Source: Opitutaceae bacterium
GTDB taxonomy: Bacteria > Verrucomicrobiota > Verrucomicrobiia > Opitutales > Opitutaceae
NCBI GenBank assembly: GCA_009919985.1
Contig: RGAX01000123.1
Location: forward strand, 1-8,092
DNA length: 8,092 nucleotides
Direction: 5' to 3'
Under the pieces are notes generated by a model. It was not told the origin of the DNA and searched no databases. It saw only the letters and a list, made by a program, of their open reading frames with translations. Positions 6,925-8,092 of the stretch are shown here, piece after piece. Numbering within the stretch: position 1 is the stretch's first letter; each line of letters begins with the position of its first letter. Position numbers and translations under genes: made by a program.

Positions 6925-6974
6925 GCGTTTGCAGACTCCGTCGCTGCGCAAACGCGAACTTGGTTTTTGCGCAG
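6925..6974 (-). repeat. two mutually exclusive inverted repeats upstream of the PSD1 gene
   Basis: Within the 123-bp spacer between the hydrolase stop (7000) and the PSD1 ATG (6877), three arms can pair in two ways. CTGCGCAAA (6944-6952) pairs perfectly with TTTGCGCAG (6966-6974) over a 13-base loop. The same central arm, extended to 6955, also pairs with GCGTTTGCAG (6925-6934) over a 9-base loop with a 2-base bulge. In the transcript (high to low coordinates) the arms occur in the order 1-2-3, so 1:2 and 2:3 hairpins exclude each other. Neither is followed by a U-run, so neither is a plain terminator. They may be an RNA switch, a transcript-stabilising hairpin or a REP-like repeat unit. Confidence 0.45.
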
Positions 6975-6999
6975 ATTTTCGGGCGCGGCGGCTGAAAAA

Positions 7000-8052
7000 T
7001 CAGAGCGCTGGTTTCGCGGCAAAAGCGGCAGATTCGGCGGCGGCTTTGGTGGGCACGCCGGGTTTACCGAGGAATCCGAGGTCGCGAAACCAATCGAGAA
7101 AACGCTCCGGCCAAGTCCCGAAAGGAATGCCGTCGCGGGCTTTGAGGCCGCCGCCGTGGCCGCCGCGGCCGTAGATGTGCATTTCCAGATTCGGGACGCC
7201 GCGCTGGAGCATGGCGGAGAAATATTCCTCGGCCCAAATCGCGTGACCACGGTCGCCTGAACCAGCTGAAGCAATGAAAGACGGCGGGACATTGGCGGGA
7301 ATTGCCGGTGTGGCACCTTTTGCAAACGGCGTTGGTCCGGGATAAATCAAACCAACAAAATCAGGCCGCGCGGAAACTTGGGCTAAGGGATCGTTGGCCG
7401 CTTTATTGGCTGCTGTGAAGGTGTCGAAAAAAAGTGCGGCAGGAGACGAGAGTTCGGCGCCGGCGGAGAATCCGACGAGGCCGATCTTGGCTGGATCGAG
7501 TTTCCATTGCGCGGCGTGGGCGCGAACGACACGCACAGCTTGGAAGGCGTCGTTAACGGCGTCGACTTTGGCGTCGTAACCGTCGATGCGCAGACGGTGG
7601 CGGAGAATGATCGTGGTGATGTCGTGCCGCGCGAAGTACGGGACGAAGTCGTGGCCCTCGGGCCCGATCCAAAGGATTTTGTGGCCACCGCCGGCGATGA
7701 CGATGATGGCGGCACCAGTGTTGGTGCGGCCGGGCGCGAGATGAACCTCGATGCTCGGGTTGTGGATGTTGAGCGTACTTTGGACTTTTCCGCCCGAAGC
7801 AACACCGCCGGTGGTGCTGTTGTAGTTTTCAGCTTCGTGAAGCCGTTCGCGTTTCAAAAGCGGGGAGTCGGGCGGGTACAGCGCGAGGACGATGCCGCCG
7901 GGGAGCGCGGGCGCGGGTATAAATGGGCCCTCGGCGACGCTGCGGGTGGGTGGAGCTATCGGTGTGGATGTCTGCGCGTGTGCGTTGAATGTGACGAGCA
8001 CGGCGCAGAGGGCGATGAACGGACGTGAAGGGGAAAGAAAGCCGGACGACAT
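7000..8052 (-). CDS. exported alpha/beta hydrolase (acetyl esterase/lipase-like)
   Basis: This 350-residue protein has the serine alpha/beta-hydrolase fold seen in esterases of the BD-FAE/Aes type, which remove acetyl or feruloyl groups from carbohydrates or act as general esterases. Residues 1-26 form a signal peptide (AHA then QTS), so it is exported. GGGH (121-124) is the oxyanion-hole element after the strand AAIIVIA. GFSAG (194-198) is the nucleophile elbow with Ser196. Asp267 in ASAGSGDRGH and His299 in YGRGGHGGG complete the triad, and RFLDWFRDLGFL follows near the end. All catalytic parts are present, so the enzyme should be active. About 20 Ala/Lys/Pro-rich residues after 330 look like a loose tail. 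It lies first in the visible minus-strand cluster, 122 bp before the PSD1 gene, and may share its transcript. No Shine-Dalgarno motif precedes the ATG at 8052. The substrate is not determinable. Confidence 0.87.
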   Translation of the reverse strand: MSSGFLSPSRPFIALCAVLVTFNAHAQTSTPIAPPTRSVAEGPFIPAPALPGGIVLALYPPDSPLLKRERLHEAENYNSTTGGVASGGKVQSTLNIHNPSIEVHLAPGRTNTGAAIIVIAGGGHKILWIGPEGHDFVPYFARHDITTIILRHRLRIDGYDAKVDAVNDAFQAVRVVRAHAAQWKLDPAKIGLVGFSAGAELSSPAALFFDTFTAANKAANDPLAQVSARPDFVGLIYPGPTPFAKGATPAIPANVPPSFIASAGSGDRGHAIWAEEYFSAMLQRGVPNLEMHIYGRGGHGGGLKARDGIPFGTWPERFLDWFRDLGFLGKPGVPTKAAAESAAFAAKPAL

Positions 8053-8092
8053 AAAAAAGGGTGTAAACTCAGGGCGCGAAAGCGCGCAGAGA

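Noticed and set aside
1..8092. CRISPR arrays, tRNA or rRNA genes, intact transposases, phage genes
   Set aside because: No regularly spaced repeats, no cloverleaf or rRNA-like stretches and no transposase or phage motifs were seen on either strand.

Overview
The window looks like chromosomal DNA of a GC-rich Verrucomicrobiota bacterium, probably close to Opitutales. This is inferred from the gene set: a planctomycete/verrucomicrobial-type cytochrome (PSCyt1, DUF1549, LamG-like, DUF1553) next to a DUF1501 protein, a secreted TIM-barrel sugar-isomerase-like protein and a secreted esterase-like hydrolase. All well supported genes are on the minus strand, so transcription runs from high to low coordinates.

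Right part (8052 down to 1580): four genes in one direction. They are an exported alpha/beta hydrolase (8052-7000), a 123-bp spacer with two mutually exclusive stem-loops, a large cytochrome-type PSD1 protein (6877-3809), a DUF1501 protein (about 3900-2434) and an exported xylose-isomerase-like TIM-barrel protein (2437-1580). The last two overlap as ATGA. Every product carries an export signal, which suggests a periplasmic or envelope module, possibly for carbohydrate or ester breakdown; the exact substrate cannot be read from the sequence.

The PSD1/DUF1501 boundary is abnormal. The PSD1 frame lacks its usual C-terminal end and runs 92 bases into the DUF1501 gene. The DUF1501 frame contains its complete Tat signal (RRDF) but has no ATG, GTG or TTG upstream of it. 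A small deletion that fused the two genes, or an assembly error, is the simplest reading.

Left part (1580 down to 1): a less GC-rich accessory stretch. It holds a complete Xre/MbcA/ParS-RES toxin-antitoxin pair (1382-511) with a GTGA overlap and a perfect 14-bp palindrome over the antitoxin start. The pair is flanked by debris: a small hydrophobic ORF (1522-1415), non-coding or decayed DNA (210-510), and a signal peptide with a short mature stub that stops early (209-72), possibly the beginning of a sialate O-acetylesterase-like gene. A plus-strand open frame enters at the left edge and stops at 175. The pattern suggests an insertion or deletion hot spot beside the metabolic cluster. No rRNA, tRNA, CRISPR array or intact insertion sequence was seen.
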